Source: Magnetococcales bacterium WMHbin3 (lineage in GTDB: Bacteria; Pseudomonadota; Magnetococcia; Magnetococcales; Magnetaquicoccaceae). From it: a DNA stretch of 64,000 nt. Below the pieces are notes generated by a model. It saw only the letters and a list, made by a program, of their open reading frames with translations, did no database searches and was not told where the DNA came from. Location: the NCBI GenBank assembly GCA_002753185.1, contig PDZX01000012.1, forward strand, positions 1-64,000, in the 5' to 3' direction. The first letter of the stretch is position 1. Each line of letters starts with the position of its first letter. Both the position numbers and the translations under genes were made by a program. Positions 7,510 through 15,524 of the stretch are shown here, piece by piece.

Positions 7510-8352
7510 ATGAGCAACAGGGATCACCACCCGACACGCAACCACCCGGTCGTCCTGGGGACCGGGAGCATGCAGGCGCAACGCTCCGCACCGCCGAAGG
7601 TGAAAAAGATCTCCGAGGCGAAATACCTGGAAATCATCAGCCCGCTCCATATCGAGCTGGTCAAGATGCAAAACTGGGTCAAGGAGAACGGACTCAAGGT
7701 CATCGCCCTGTTCGAGGGTCGCGACGCCTCCGGCAAGGGTGGCACCATCAAGCGGTTCATCGAACACCTGAACCCCCGCGGCTGCCACGTGGTCGCCCTG
7801 GACAAGCCCACCGACCGGGAACGGGGCCAGTGGTACTTCCAGCGCTATGTCGAACACCTCCCCTCGGCGGGCGAGATTCGCATGTTCGACCGCAGCTGGT
7901 ACAACCGTGCCGGGGTGGAACGGGTGATGGGGTTCTGCACCAAGGATCAGGTGCGCGACTTCCTGCGCACCGTGCCGGAATTCGAGCGGATGCTGGTCGC
8001 CTCCGGGGTCATTATTTTCAAGTTCTACTTTTCGGTGAGCAAGGAGGAGCAACTGCGCCGCTTCAACAGCCGCCTGGAGGATCCCCTCAAGCACTGGAAA
8101 CTCTCCCCGGTGGACAAGGAGTCCCAGGACAAGTGGGACGATTACACCAAGGCCAAGGAGGACACGTTTTTTTACTCCTCCACGCCCCACTGCCCGTGGA
8201 CCATCATCAAGTCCAACGACAAGAAACTGGCCCGCATCAACAGCATCAAGTACTTCCTGAGCCGGCTCCCCTATACCGGGAAGAACGAAGAGCTGTTGGA
8301 TTACGACAAACGCATCGTGCGCACGGTCTTCGAGGAGATCGGCATCGATTAA
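7510..8352 (+). CDS. ppk2: Polyphosphate kinase 2 family protein
   Basis: 280 residues from the ATG at 7510; an in-frame GTG four codons earlier is less likely because the GAGG site fits the ATG. The P-loop FEGRDASGKGGTIKRF (about residue 75) and the lid/Walker B region MFDRSWYNRAGVERVMGF are diagnostic of single-domain PPK2. These enzymes move phosphate between polyphosphate and nucleoside diphosphates or monophosphates. The length fits the one-domain class I type; substrate preference (ADP or GDP) cannot be read from sequence here. It lies between the first Pit operon and the sigma54 regulator gene, with which it converges almost end to end (stop codons overlap by 4 bp). Confidence 0.92.
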   Translation: MSNRDHHPTRNHPVVLGTGSMQAQRSAPPKVKKISEAKYLEIISPLHIELVKMQNWVKENGLKVIALFEGRDASGKGGTIKRFIEHLNPRGCHVVALDKPTDRERGQWYFQRYVEHLPSAGEIRMFDRSWYNRAGVERVMGFCTKDQVRDFLRTVPEFERMLVASGVIIFKFYFSVSKEEQLRRFNSRLEDPLKHWKLSPVDKESQDKWDDYTKAKEDTFFYSSTPHCPWTIIKSNDKKLARINSIKYFLSRLPYTGKNEELLDYDKRIVRTVFEEIGID

Positions 8353-9803
8353 GGTTCCCAACCCGGGTCGCTGTTCTTGGTGCGCATGTTGACGACGCGC
8401 CGGTTCAGGGATTGACGGGTGATCCCCAGCAGCGTGGCGGCGATCCCCTGGTTGTTGTTGGCGCGCCGCATCGCTTCGAGAACGATGGCGTCTACCCCTT
8501 CCTTGAGCGTCGGAAAGGGTCCGGCGGAAAAGAGCATGGCTGGCGACTGGCCGGTGGCGCTCTTTTCCGCCGGTGGTTCGCCACCGGGCTTGCTGTTGGC
8601 GCGGATGGCCTGGTGAAAACTCTCCATGGCCAGGGTCGGCCCGCCCGGATGACGCGCCACGGCATCGAACACCAGGGCGCGCAACTCCCGGACGTTGCCG
8701 GGAAAATGGTAGGCCGCCAGCAGACTCAGCAGTTGGGGCGGGGTGTTGGGCACCGCCTTGTTCATGGCCTTGGCCGCCTCCTGGGTGAAAAAGCCCAACA
8801 GTAGCGGAATATCCTCGCTGCGTTCGCGCAAGGGGGGGATGTCGATGCGGTGGGAGGTGAGCCGGTAAAAGAGATCCTGGCGGAACTCTGCGGTGGTGAT
8901 CATCTTGCGCAGATCGCAGTTGGTGGCCGCCACGATGCGGGCGCTGCTCAGCTTGGGCACGTCGGAACCCAGAGGGTAGTAGCTCTGCTCTTGCAGCAGG
9001 CGCAACAGCTTCACCTGGGAGGCGGGCTTGAGGTCGCCGATCTCGTCCAGGAAGAGCGTGCCGCCGGCCGCCCTGGCCACCAGACCGTCGCGGTTGGCGT
9101 CGGCCCCGGAAAAGGCCCCCTTGCGGTGGCCGAACAGGGTGTCGGAAAACAGGGTGTCGTCCAGGCCCGCCGCATTGAGGGAGACGAACTCCCCGGAGCG
9201 GCCGCTGACGCGGTGAACGGATTCGGCCAGCAGCCCCTTGCCCACGCCGGTCTCGCCGGTGATCAGGATGGTCTCGCCGCTGCCGGCCACAGCCTCGATG
9301 TATTGAAATATCCCCTTGATCTGGCTGGAATTGGTCAGAAAACGGCTGAAGGCTTCCTGGTGGTTCAGGCCACCATGAATAAGATAACTTTTGAGAGCAT
9401 GCACTTCATGGCGTAACATGTAGGTGTCCACCGCGCGCCGCACGCTGGTGACGAAGCGGGTTTTTTCGATGGGTTTCACCAGATAGTCGAAGGCCCCCTC
9501 CCGCATGCAGACCACGGCGGTTTCCACCTCCTGGGAGGCGGTGGCCACGATCACCGGGACCTCCGGAAAGTGGCGGATGATCTCCGGCAGCAGTTCGAGA
9601 CCGGAGAGATTGGGCATGAAGAGGTCGAGGATGACGGTCATCGGTTTTTGTCGCAGCATCATGGGCATCAGTTCGCGGCTGTCTTGCACCGTGACCACGT
9701 CCTTGATCCCGGAGCTGCGCAGGAACAGGCTCAGGCTGTTGAGGACGTGCTCCTCGTCATCGACGAGAAACACCGGTTGCGTGGATGGACTGCCCTCGCT
9801 CAT
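8349..9803 (-). CDS. Sigma54-dependent response regulator (REC-AAA+-Fis)
   Basis: 484 residues. The receiver domain (about 10-125) has the acidic pair in VDDEE, the phospho-acceptor Asp in VILDLFMPN and Lys in LVKPI. The AAA+ domain (about 155-390) has Walker A GETGVGKG, GHRKGAFSGA, Walker B GGTLFLDEIGD and the arginine-finger region. The C-terminus ends in a Fis-type helix-turn-helix (AATLLGITRQSLNRR). The sigma54-contact loop is GAFSGA, with Ser in place of the usual Thr. It is transcribed after its histidine kinase with a 4-bp overlap. Its location inside the phosphate island suggests control of those genes, but no target is proven. Confidence 0.93.
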   Translation of the reverse strand: MSEGSPSTQPVFLVDDEEHVLNSLSLFLRSSGIKDVVTVQDSRELMPMMLRQKPMTVILDLFMPNLSGLELLPEIIRHFPEVPVIVATASQEVETAVVCMREGAFDYLVKPIEKTRFVTSVRRAVDTYMLRHEVHALKSYLIHGGLNHQEAFSRFLTNSSQIKGIFQYIEAVAGSGETILITGETGVGKGLLAESVHRVSGRSGEFVSLNAAGLDDTLFSDTLFGHRKGAFSGADANRDGLVARAAGGTLFLDEIGDLKPASQVKLLRLLQEQSYYPLGSDVPKLSSARIVAATNCDLRKMITTAEFRQDLFYRLTSHRIDIPPLRERSEDIPLLLGFFTQEAAKAMNKAVPNTPPQLLSLLAAYHFPGNVRELRALVFDAVARHPGGPTLAMESFHQAIRANSKPGGEPPAEKSATGQSPAMLFSAGPFPTLKEGVDAIVLEAMRRANNNQGIAATLLGITRQSLNRRVVNMRTKNSDPGWEP

Positions 9804-11935
9804 GGGTGGGACTCCTGATAGGGGATGTGAACGAATACCGTGGTGCCGATGTTGGGCTGGGACTCGAAGCGCAGGCGACCGCCGTGATTCTTGATGATCG
9901 ACGAGGAGATCGACAGGCCCAGGCCGGTCCCGCCCTGTTCCAGGCGCGTGGTGAAGAAGGGTTCGGTGACTTTTTCCAGGATGGCCGGCGGGATGCCGAT
10001 CCCCTCGTCGCGGATGATGAGGATCACCTCGCGGGAGGAATCGTCCATCGTGGCTTCGAGCCGCACCTCCCGATCACGATCGGGCAGGGCTTGCAGGGCG
10101 TTGAAGAGGATGTTGATCAGCACCTGTTCGATCTGCTGGGCATTGCCGGTCACCATGGGCAGGCGAGGGGGCAGGAGCGTGCGGAAGCGGTCGGTGTGTT
10201 TCAGGATGGTGTTGTTGAGCAGCACCAGCGTCCCCTGGATCGTCTGCAGCAGATCCACCGGCTGGTTGACGTTGCCCGCCTCGTTGCGCGCGAGATGTTT
10301 CAAAAGTTCGACGATTTTCTTGATGCGGTTGGTGTTGTCGATGATCCAGCCGATGGTCTGGGGGAGCTTGTCGCGCATCTCCTCGTAGGGGAGGCCGGCG
10401 ATGGCGAAATCGCCGTTTTCCCGGTAGAAGGCCTCCAGGATGGAGCGAACGGTCGGCCAGGCCTCCTGGAGCAGGTTGGCGTTGTAGTAGATGGAGTTGT
10501 TGGGGTTGTTGATCTCGTGGGCCACGCCGGCGGCCATCAGCCCCAGGGAGGCCAGGCGGGCGTTTTTGCTGGCCTGCTCTTCGAGCATCTTGTTTTCCGT
10601 GATGTCGGTGGCCACCACCATGGCGTTGACGATGCGGCTCTCCTCCTGGAGCGGCACCACGCGGATCTCCCACCAGGTGTTTTCCGGGGATCGGTAGTGG
10701 AAATGATTGATCTCGTGGTTGGTGAAGGCCAGCTCCAGGGTGTGGAGATAGAGGTTGCGGAATTCGTTGTTGGGTCCGGTGAGCCGATCGGTGGGGTCGA
10801 TCTCCTGTCCGGCGGGGGTGCGGTTGACCAGGATGGAGTGACCCTGGCGGTCCACCAGGCGGATGATGTCCGGGGATTGCTGGAACAAGGCGCTCAGGAG
10901 ACGCTCGGATTCCTGCAACTGGTTGGCCATGCCGGTGCGGATCTCCAGGTCGCGCCGGATGCGGGTCAGGTAGTAGAGGAGCCAGCCGGTGAGGGCGAAG
11001 CCGGTCAGCAGGGTGATCCAGTGGCCGAAGGTGAACCACTCGGCAGTGCGGAAGTGGTCGGTCTGGGCGCAGGTGACCGACCAGGAACGGTTGCCGATCC
11101 GGGTTTTGGTAATGGATTTGCTGTCCGATCCCCCCAACCAGAGTTGCCATTCCAGCGGGTCGTTGAAGCGGAAATGGGCCGGGGAGAGGCGCGAGGCGTA
11201 GAAGTTGAGGAAACGTTCCTCCTCTGTCGCGCTGTCGTCCAGGATCATGCACTCCACGCCGCGGGGTTCCAGCATGGCGATGGCATGTTGGGCCAGGTTG
11301 GAGAACTGGAAGAAGCCGATGATGAAGCCGGCCAGGTTGGCGTGCCTTTCCAGGATCGAGGAGATCGGGGCGTCGGGACGGTAGACCGGATGGATGGCCA
11401 GGAAGCCGAAGCGTGGCGGGGAGGTGTTTTCGATGAGGATGCGCCCGCTGATGGTCAGACGGCCCGTATCCCTGGCCTCGTTGAGGGTTTGCGCGAGTCT
11501 GGGGTTGGCCAGGTAGTCGTCGCCGATGCGGGAGAGGGGGCTGGTGGCGGGTTCCATGAGGGTGATGATGGCCGTTTCCCGGTCGCCCTTCCTGGCGAGG
11601 GGGACCCATTGCAGATTCTCGACCCCCATCTGCCGGGAGCGGATGAGGGTGGCGAATTGGTAAAACACCTCCGGATTGACCGGCTGGGCGGACTGGTAGA
11701 GGTCGTTCATTTCGTAGACCGCGCCCATGGCGATTTCCAGGCCCTTGAGGACCGCCTTCTGGCGGTTTTGCGCCACCCATTCGAACTCCTGGTGGAGGTG
11801 ATGGGTGATTTGCAGGCGCACGCTGTGGAAGGTCAGCAGGGAGAAAAGCACTCCCCCAACGGCCACCAGCAGCAGCATGCCGTTTTTGCGAAAGAAGGAC
11901 CAAATCGGGTGGTGTCGCGTCGTGACCGTGTGCAT
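9800..11935 (-). CDS. Membrane sensor histidine kinase (CHASE-like sensor, PAS, HisKA, HATPase)
   Basis: 711 residues. A first membrane helix lies at about 18-38 and a second at about 300-320, enclosing a periplasmic domain that looks CHASE-like (YQFATLIRSRQMGVENLQWV). A PAS domain follows at about 350-460. The H-box is GLMAAGVAHEINNPNNSI, with the phospho-acceptor His near 471. The ATPase has NILFNALQAL, IRDEGIGIP and GGTGLGLSI. It overlaps the downstream sigma54 regulator by 4 bp, so the pair is translationally coupled. It is divergent from a DUF47 gene 128 bp away. The ligand is unknown. Confidence 0.92.
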   Translation of the reverse strand: MHTVTTRHHPIWSFFRKNGMLLLVAVGGVLFSLLTFHSVRLQITHHLHQEFEWVAQNRQKAVLKGLEIAMGAVYEMNDLYQSAQPVNPEVFYQFATLIRSRQMGVENLQWVPLARKGDRETAIITLMEPATSPLSRIGDDYLANPRLAQTLNEARDTGRLTISGRILIENTSPPRFGFLAIHPVYRPDAPISSILERHANLAGFIIGFFQFSNLAQHAIAMLEPRGVECMILDDSATEEERFLNFYASRLSPAHFRFNDPLEWQLWLGGSDSKSITKTRIGNRSWSVTCAQTDHFRTAEWFTFGHWITLLTGFALTGWLLYYLTRIRRDLEIRTGMANQLQESERLLSALFQQSPDIIRLVDRQGHSILVNRTPAGQEIDPTDRLTGPNNEFRNLYLHTLELAFTNHEINHFHYRSPENTWWEIRVVPLQEESRIVNAMVVATDITENKMLEEQASKNARLASLGLMAAGVAHEINNPNNSIYYNANLLQEAWPTVRSILEAFYRENGDFAIAGLPYEEMRDKLPQTIGWIIDNTNRIKKIVELLKHLARNEAGNVNQPVDLLQTIQGTLVLLNNTILKHTDRFRTLLPPRLPMVTGNAQQIEQVLINILFNALQALPDRDREVRLEATMDDSSREVILIIRDEGIGIPPAILEKVTEPFFTTRLEQGGTGLGLSISSSIIKNHGGRLRFESQPNIGTTVFVHIPYQESHP

Positions 11936-12063
11936 GGGATTGATCGTGAAGGTCGCCTGAGGGTACGGAGGATGATTTTACCATCCTCTCGATTTTCATC
12001 AAGGCGCAAGATGCGTCCTGATTACCATTTCACCAATTGAACGGAACACAAGGAGAGAGCGAA

Positions 12064-12756
12064 ATGAGTATCCATGCGAGTTTTGGCAAGGTTTTGGACC
12101 AGGTGTTGCCCCCCATTCCCCCCTTTTTCGAGATGATGGTCGCGCAGGCGGATGTTCTGACCGAAGGGTTTGCACTGGCGGCGGACTTTTTCGCCGAAGC
12201 GGGCGCCATTCCGGTACGGGATGTGGCGGGTATCGAGGAGAAGGGCAAGGTGCTGCGCAAACGGCATCTGGACAAGCTGTATCAATCCTATTCCACGCCC
12301 GTGGATCGGACGGATCTGTTGGAGGCCATCAATACCCTGGAGGCGCCTTTGGGTTCGTTGCGTCTGTTGCTGGAGGAGATGGAGGCGCTGGGGATCGGTT
12401 CGGATCCGTTTTTGCTGGAGATGGCGGTGGTGCTGCGCGAGTCTGCCGGGGCGCTGCGGCGTGGCTATGCCAAGCTGGCCGACACGCCCGCCATGGCCGA
12501 CCCGGACGCCGAGACGGGGATGCGCTGCCTGGCGAGTGTGGATCAGGTCTGCCGCAAGGCGCTGGGTTCGTTGTACACCATCGACGAGATGACGCTCCGG
12601 TTGCAAGAGCAGGCGGGCGAGGAGCGGATCAGCGCCTATCGTCAACTGGTGGATCTGCTCAAGAAGCGTGAGGTCTACCAGCATTTCCGGTCCATCGCGG
12701 GCGAGATGCACGCGGCGGCTTCCGTGCTGCACACCATCGTGGTGCAGATCGGCTGA
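12064..12756 (+). CDS. DUF47 (PhoU-like) protein
   Basis: 230 residues from the ATG preceded by AAGGAGAGAG; an upstream in-frame start at 12037 has no ribosome site. It resembles the DUF47 genes at 16432 and 18579 along its whole length, starting with a FGKVLDQVLPPIPPF block, carrying STPVDRTDLLEAINTLEAP in the middle and ending RREVYQHF with AASVLHTIVVQIG. It has no adjacent Pit gene: it is monocistronic, divergent from the sigma54 kinase operon and followed by a terminator. It may be a free-standing regulator or may serve either Pit transporter. Confidence 0.85.
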   Translation: MSIHASFGKVLDQVLPPIPPFFEMMVAQADVLTEGFALAADFFAEAGAIPVRDVAGIEEKGKVLRKRHLDKLYQSYSTPVDRTDLLEAINTLEAPLGSLRLLLEEMEALGIGSDPFLLEMAVVLRESAGALRRGYAKLADTPAMADPDAETGMRCLASVDQVCRKALGSLYTIDEMTLRLQEQAGEERISAYRQLVDLLKKREVYQHFRSIAGEMHAAASVLHTIVVQIG

Positions 12757-12772
12757 TTCTTGCCGGGCCTTG

Positions 12773-12820
12773 CCGCCGTCGCTTCGTGCCGTATTGGCGA
12801 AGCGACGGCGGTTTTGTTTT
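12773..12820 (+). terminator. Rho-independent terminator, probably bidirectional
   Basis: Perfect 14-bp stem CCGCCGTCGCTTCG / CGAAGCGACGGCGG with an 11-nt loop, followed by TTTTGTTTT. It lies between the DUF47 gene and the convergent 122-aa exported protein, whose stop codon touches the T tract. Confidence 0.9.
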
Positions 12821-13187
12821 ATTCGTATTTGGCGGTTGTCTTGTCGGCGTCTCGGTTGTAGAAGATGGTGATCTTGGAGACCGAGCAGAGGTCGATGTCG
12901 TGCCAGACCGCCGTTGAGTCGTCATCCGTGTAGACCACCTTCAAGTCCCAGGTGCAGGTGGTGGTGCCGCGCGAAAAGTGGATCGGCACCGTTTCGCCAT
13001 CCGCCATGGTTTCCCGGCCCAGGACGTCGTCTTCCCAGTCGTCGGACTTGGAGGGGGAAACGAAGACCTTGTCGAGGGTATAACCGGTTTTGTTGACCAG
13101 GGTGAAGTCCTGGTTGGCTCCGGCCAGCAAGGCGCCGGACAGCAGGGTGGTGGAAAGCAGGGCGCCGAGGGCTGCGATACGTTTCAT
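12819..13187 (-). CDS. Small exported protein of unknown function
   Basis: 122 residues from the ATG at 13187; the longer frame to 13256 lacks a ribosome site. A clear signal peptide (MKRIAALGALLSTTLLSGAL with cleavage near LAGA-NQ) precedes a small beta-rich domain: FTLVNKTGYTLDKVFVSPSK, then DDWEDDVLG, and later TCTWDLKVVY with DLC near the C-terminus, giving two mature cysteines. This is a recurring family of uncharacterised secreted proteins whose function I do not know. It is divergent from phoB and shares the intergenic region with the GGTGCAGCAAAA repeats, so phosphate control is plausible. Confidence 0.7.
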   Translation of the reverse strand: MKRIAALGALLSTTLLSGALLAGANQDFTLVNKTGYTLDKVFVSPSKSDDWEDDVLGRETMADGETVPIHFSRGTTTCTWDLKVVYTDDDSTAVWHDIDLCSVSKITIFYNRDADKTTAKYE

Positions 13188-13539
13188 GGTGTGTTCCTTT
13201 TGAAGGTGTTGCGGTTTGTATCCGCCAATTGTTAAATGTCTTGCCATGAAATGCAACCAAAAAAAAGAGGCGGCGGTATCGATCTTGGGATATAAATATT
13301 CTTTTAATAATTTTTAATAATCTCTTTATTATAGTGGTGCAGCGATCGGCGCTCCGCTTGAGCGACGCATCAGATAGGGGTGCAGCAAATCGTGCTTTCA
13401 TAATGTATTTTAACTTTTTGATTTTATTGATAAAAGAAAAAAATTCAAAAAAAGTTCAAATTTAATTTATTTTGCTTGCTCCTGGGTGCAGCAAAATGTT
13501 ACAGTACATCCATCCCAGAGAACACATTAAAATTGGAAA
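13188..13539. other. Divergent promoter region between exported protein and phoB
   Basis: About 350 bp without a gene, very AT-rich in its middle. It carries three copies of the GGTGCAGCAAA motif (annotated separately), of which 13484-13496 lies about 45 bp before the phoB start. I saw no CTGTCAT-type Pho box. Confidence 0.6.
13336..13496 (-). repeat. Three copies of GGGTGCAGCAAAA upstream of phoB
   Basis: Copies at 13336-13345 (GGTGCAGCGA, weakest), 13377-13389 (GGGGTGCAGCAAA) and 13484-13496 (GGGTGCAGCAAAA). Their reverse complement is the TTTTGCTGCACC element before the DUF47-Pit operon, so the same word is present three times at both sites, in opposite orientation relative to the downstream gene. 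Confidence 0.6.
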
Positions 13540-14256
13540 ATGACACCACAGATGAGCGGATTGCGTTCCCAGGTCTTGATCATTGATGATGAATCCCCCA
13601 TCCGCGACACCATCTGCCTGATCCTGGCCAAGGCCGGACTGGTCAGCATGGAAGCCTCCAGCGTACAGGAGGCGACAAATATCCTGAAAGACAATATGCC
13701 CAACCTCATCCTGCTGGATTGGATGCTCAAGGGCGCCTCCGGTATCGATTATCTCCGCCTTCTCAAGAAGGACGACTCCACCCGCGCCATCCCGGTCATC
13801 ATGCTCACCGCCAAGAGCGAGGAGATGGACAAGGTGACCGGCCTGGAACAAGGCGCCGACGACTACATCACCAAACCCTTCTCCCCCAGGGAACTCCTGG
13901 CCCGCATCAAGGCCGCCCTGCGCCGGGTCGACCCGCAAAGCACTCTGGACGAGGTGAGCTTCGATGGCCTGGTCCTCAACCGGGCCAAACACACCATCAG
14001 CATCAGCCACTACTCCCTCAAGTGCAGTTCCATGGAGTACAAACTGCTGGGGTTCTTCATGACCCATCCGGATCGGGTCTATCACCGCGACCAACTCCTC
14101 GACCTGGTGTGGGGCCGCAACGTCCATGTCGGCGATCGCACCGTCGATGTCCATGTGCGCCAGATCCGCAAACTTCTGGAACCATTCGGCAAGGACGTGC
14201 TGCTGCAGACCGTGCGGGGGGCAGGATACATGTTTTCCGCCAAGCGGCATTCATGA
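13540..14256 (+). CDS. phoB: Phosphate-type response regulator PhoB (OmpR family)
   Basis: 238 residues. The receiver domain (about 12-125) has IIDDESP, the acceptor Asp in LILLDWMLKG, Thr in MLTAKSEE and Lys in YITKPFSPREL. The C-terminal winged helix (about 140-235) has HRDQLLDLVWG, DRTVDVHVRQIRKLLEP and TVRGAGYMF. The DWMLP-like context and the VDVHVRQIRKLL helix fit PhoB. It is followed with a 4-bp overlap by a PhoR-like kinase and then pstS, which strongly supports a phosphate-starvation role. The distal region of its promoter holds the GGTGCAGCAAA repeats. Confidence 0.9.
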   Translation: MTPQMSGLRSQVLIIDDESPIRDTICLILAKAGLVSMEASSVQEATNILKDNMPNLILLDWMLKGASGIDYLRLLKKDDSTRAIPVIMLTAKSEEMDKVTGLEQGADDYITKPFSPRELLARIKAALRRVDPQSTLDEVSFDGLVLNRAKHTISISHYSLKCSSMEYKLLGFFMTHPDRVYHRDQLLDLVWGRNVHVGDRTVDVHVRQIRKLLEPFGKDVLLQTVRGAGYMFSAKRHS

Positions 14257-15524
14257 CCTCGCGCACCTGGCTCACCGGTCTGGCGCTGCTCTCCTTCGCT
14301 CCCGCCATTCTGATCACGCCGTTCCATCCGCATTGGGTCCTCTGGATCCTGCCACTGACGGCCACCTTCCTGATCACACGGCAGTGGCAGCCCGTTGCCC
14401 ATCCCCAACCGGATTCCATCGATGTCCCGCCGGAATTCTCCCTGGCGCGCCGCTCCCACACGCCCCGCGAACAGTGGCAAACCACCGTGATGCGCTGGCG
14501 CGCCGCCATCGAAACCCTCCCGGAAGGGGTCATGATCCTCGATCACCAGTTCGCCATCTCCTGGTTCAATCCCGAGGCCCAGAACCTGTTGGGCCTGTTC
14601 GCCAAGCGGGACCTCGGACAATCGGTCCTCTACCCGCTGGGACAGCCCGTCCTGGATGACTACATCCGCAACGGGGATTTCTCCCGTCCCCTCGACATCC
14701 CATCCCCGCTCAACGGCAACCGGATGCTCAACATCCGCTTCATCCCCATGGAAAACGCACAGTCGTGGCTGGTCCTGGTGCGCGATATCACCAGTTGCTA
14801 CCAGATCGATCGCCAGCAAAGCGATTTCCTGGCCAACGTCTCCCACGAACTCAAAACCCCCCTGACCGTGTTCCGGGGCATGCTGGAGCTGTTGCCCGAA
14901 TTGACGCCCGACTCCGAGCAGTGGCACAGCGCCCTGAATCTGATGCAAAAACAGGCCGACCGCATGCAGGGCGTGATCGAGGACCAGACCGCCCTGCTGC
15001 GCCTTGGCTCCCGCCACGACTATCCGGTTCGCCCCATCGACATGCGCGCCTTCCTGGACGACCTGGTGGAGGAGGCCAGGGCGCTGAGCGGGGAGCGGCG
15101 CCACGAGTTCCTGCTTTCCGTGGAGACCGGGTTCGCCTTCGCGGGCAACCGCGAACTGATACGTTGCGTGGCCAGCAACCTGCTTTTCAATGCCGTCCAT
15201 CACACCCCCCCGCAATCCGAGGTGCGCGTGGTCTGGCAAAAGGACCAGCACGACCAACCCACCCTGATCATCAGCGACAACGGCCCCGGCATCGCCGCCT
15301 ATCACCTGCCGCGCCTGACGGAAAAGCATTATCGGGTCACCTTTCAGCCATCCATGGCCATCGACCATCTCCCCCATCAAGGGACCGGTCTCGGTCTGGC
15401 GCTCGTCAAACAAACCATGGACCGCTGCTGCGGCAAACTGGAAATCGCCAGTCAACCCGGCATCGGCAGCCGTTTCGTCTGCCGTTTCCCTTCCACCTCT
15501 GATGATAAGGCAACCCGATCATGA
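14253..15524 (+). CDS. phoR: PhoR-like sensor histidine kinase
   Basis: 423 residues starting at the ATG that overlaps the phoB stop by 4 bp. Two hydrophobic helices (about 5-23 and 28-45) are joined by a very short loop, so there is no real periplasmic sensor, as in PhoR. A PAS domain lies at about 85-190 (AIETLPEGVMILDHQFAISW). The H-box [16 protein letters not shown] is followed by an ATPase with NLLFNAVHHTP, IISDNGPGI and GTGLGLALV. PhoR normally responds to a PstSCAB-PhoU complex; here only pstS and DUF47 genes are nearby. Confidence 0.9.
   Translation: MTSRTWLTGLALLSFAPAILITPFHPHWVLWILPLTATFLITRQWQPVAHPQPDSIDVPPEFSLARRSHTPREQWQTTVMRWRAAIETLPEGVMILDHQFAISWFNPEAQNLLGLFAKRDLGQSVLYPLGQPVLDDYIRNGDFSRPLDIPSPLNGNRMLNIRFIPMENAQSWLVLVRDITSCYQIDRQQSDFLANVSHELKTPLTVFRGMLELLPELTPDSEQWHSALNLMQKQADRMQGVIEDQTALLRLGSRHDYPVRPIDMRAFLDDLVEEARALSGERRHEFLLSVETGFAFAGNRELIRCVASNLLFNAVHHTPPQSEVRVVWQKDQHDQPTLIISDNGPGIAAYHLPRLTEKHYRVTFQPSMAIDHLPHQGTGLGLALVKQTMDRCCGKLEIASQPGIGSRFVCRFPSTSDDKATRS

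Noticed and set aside
13188-13539. Classical Pho box before phoB
   Set aside because: No CTGTCAT-like 7-mers with 11-bp spacing were found; CTAACAC and CTTACAA near 17334 are 13 bp apart and poor matches.
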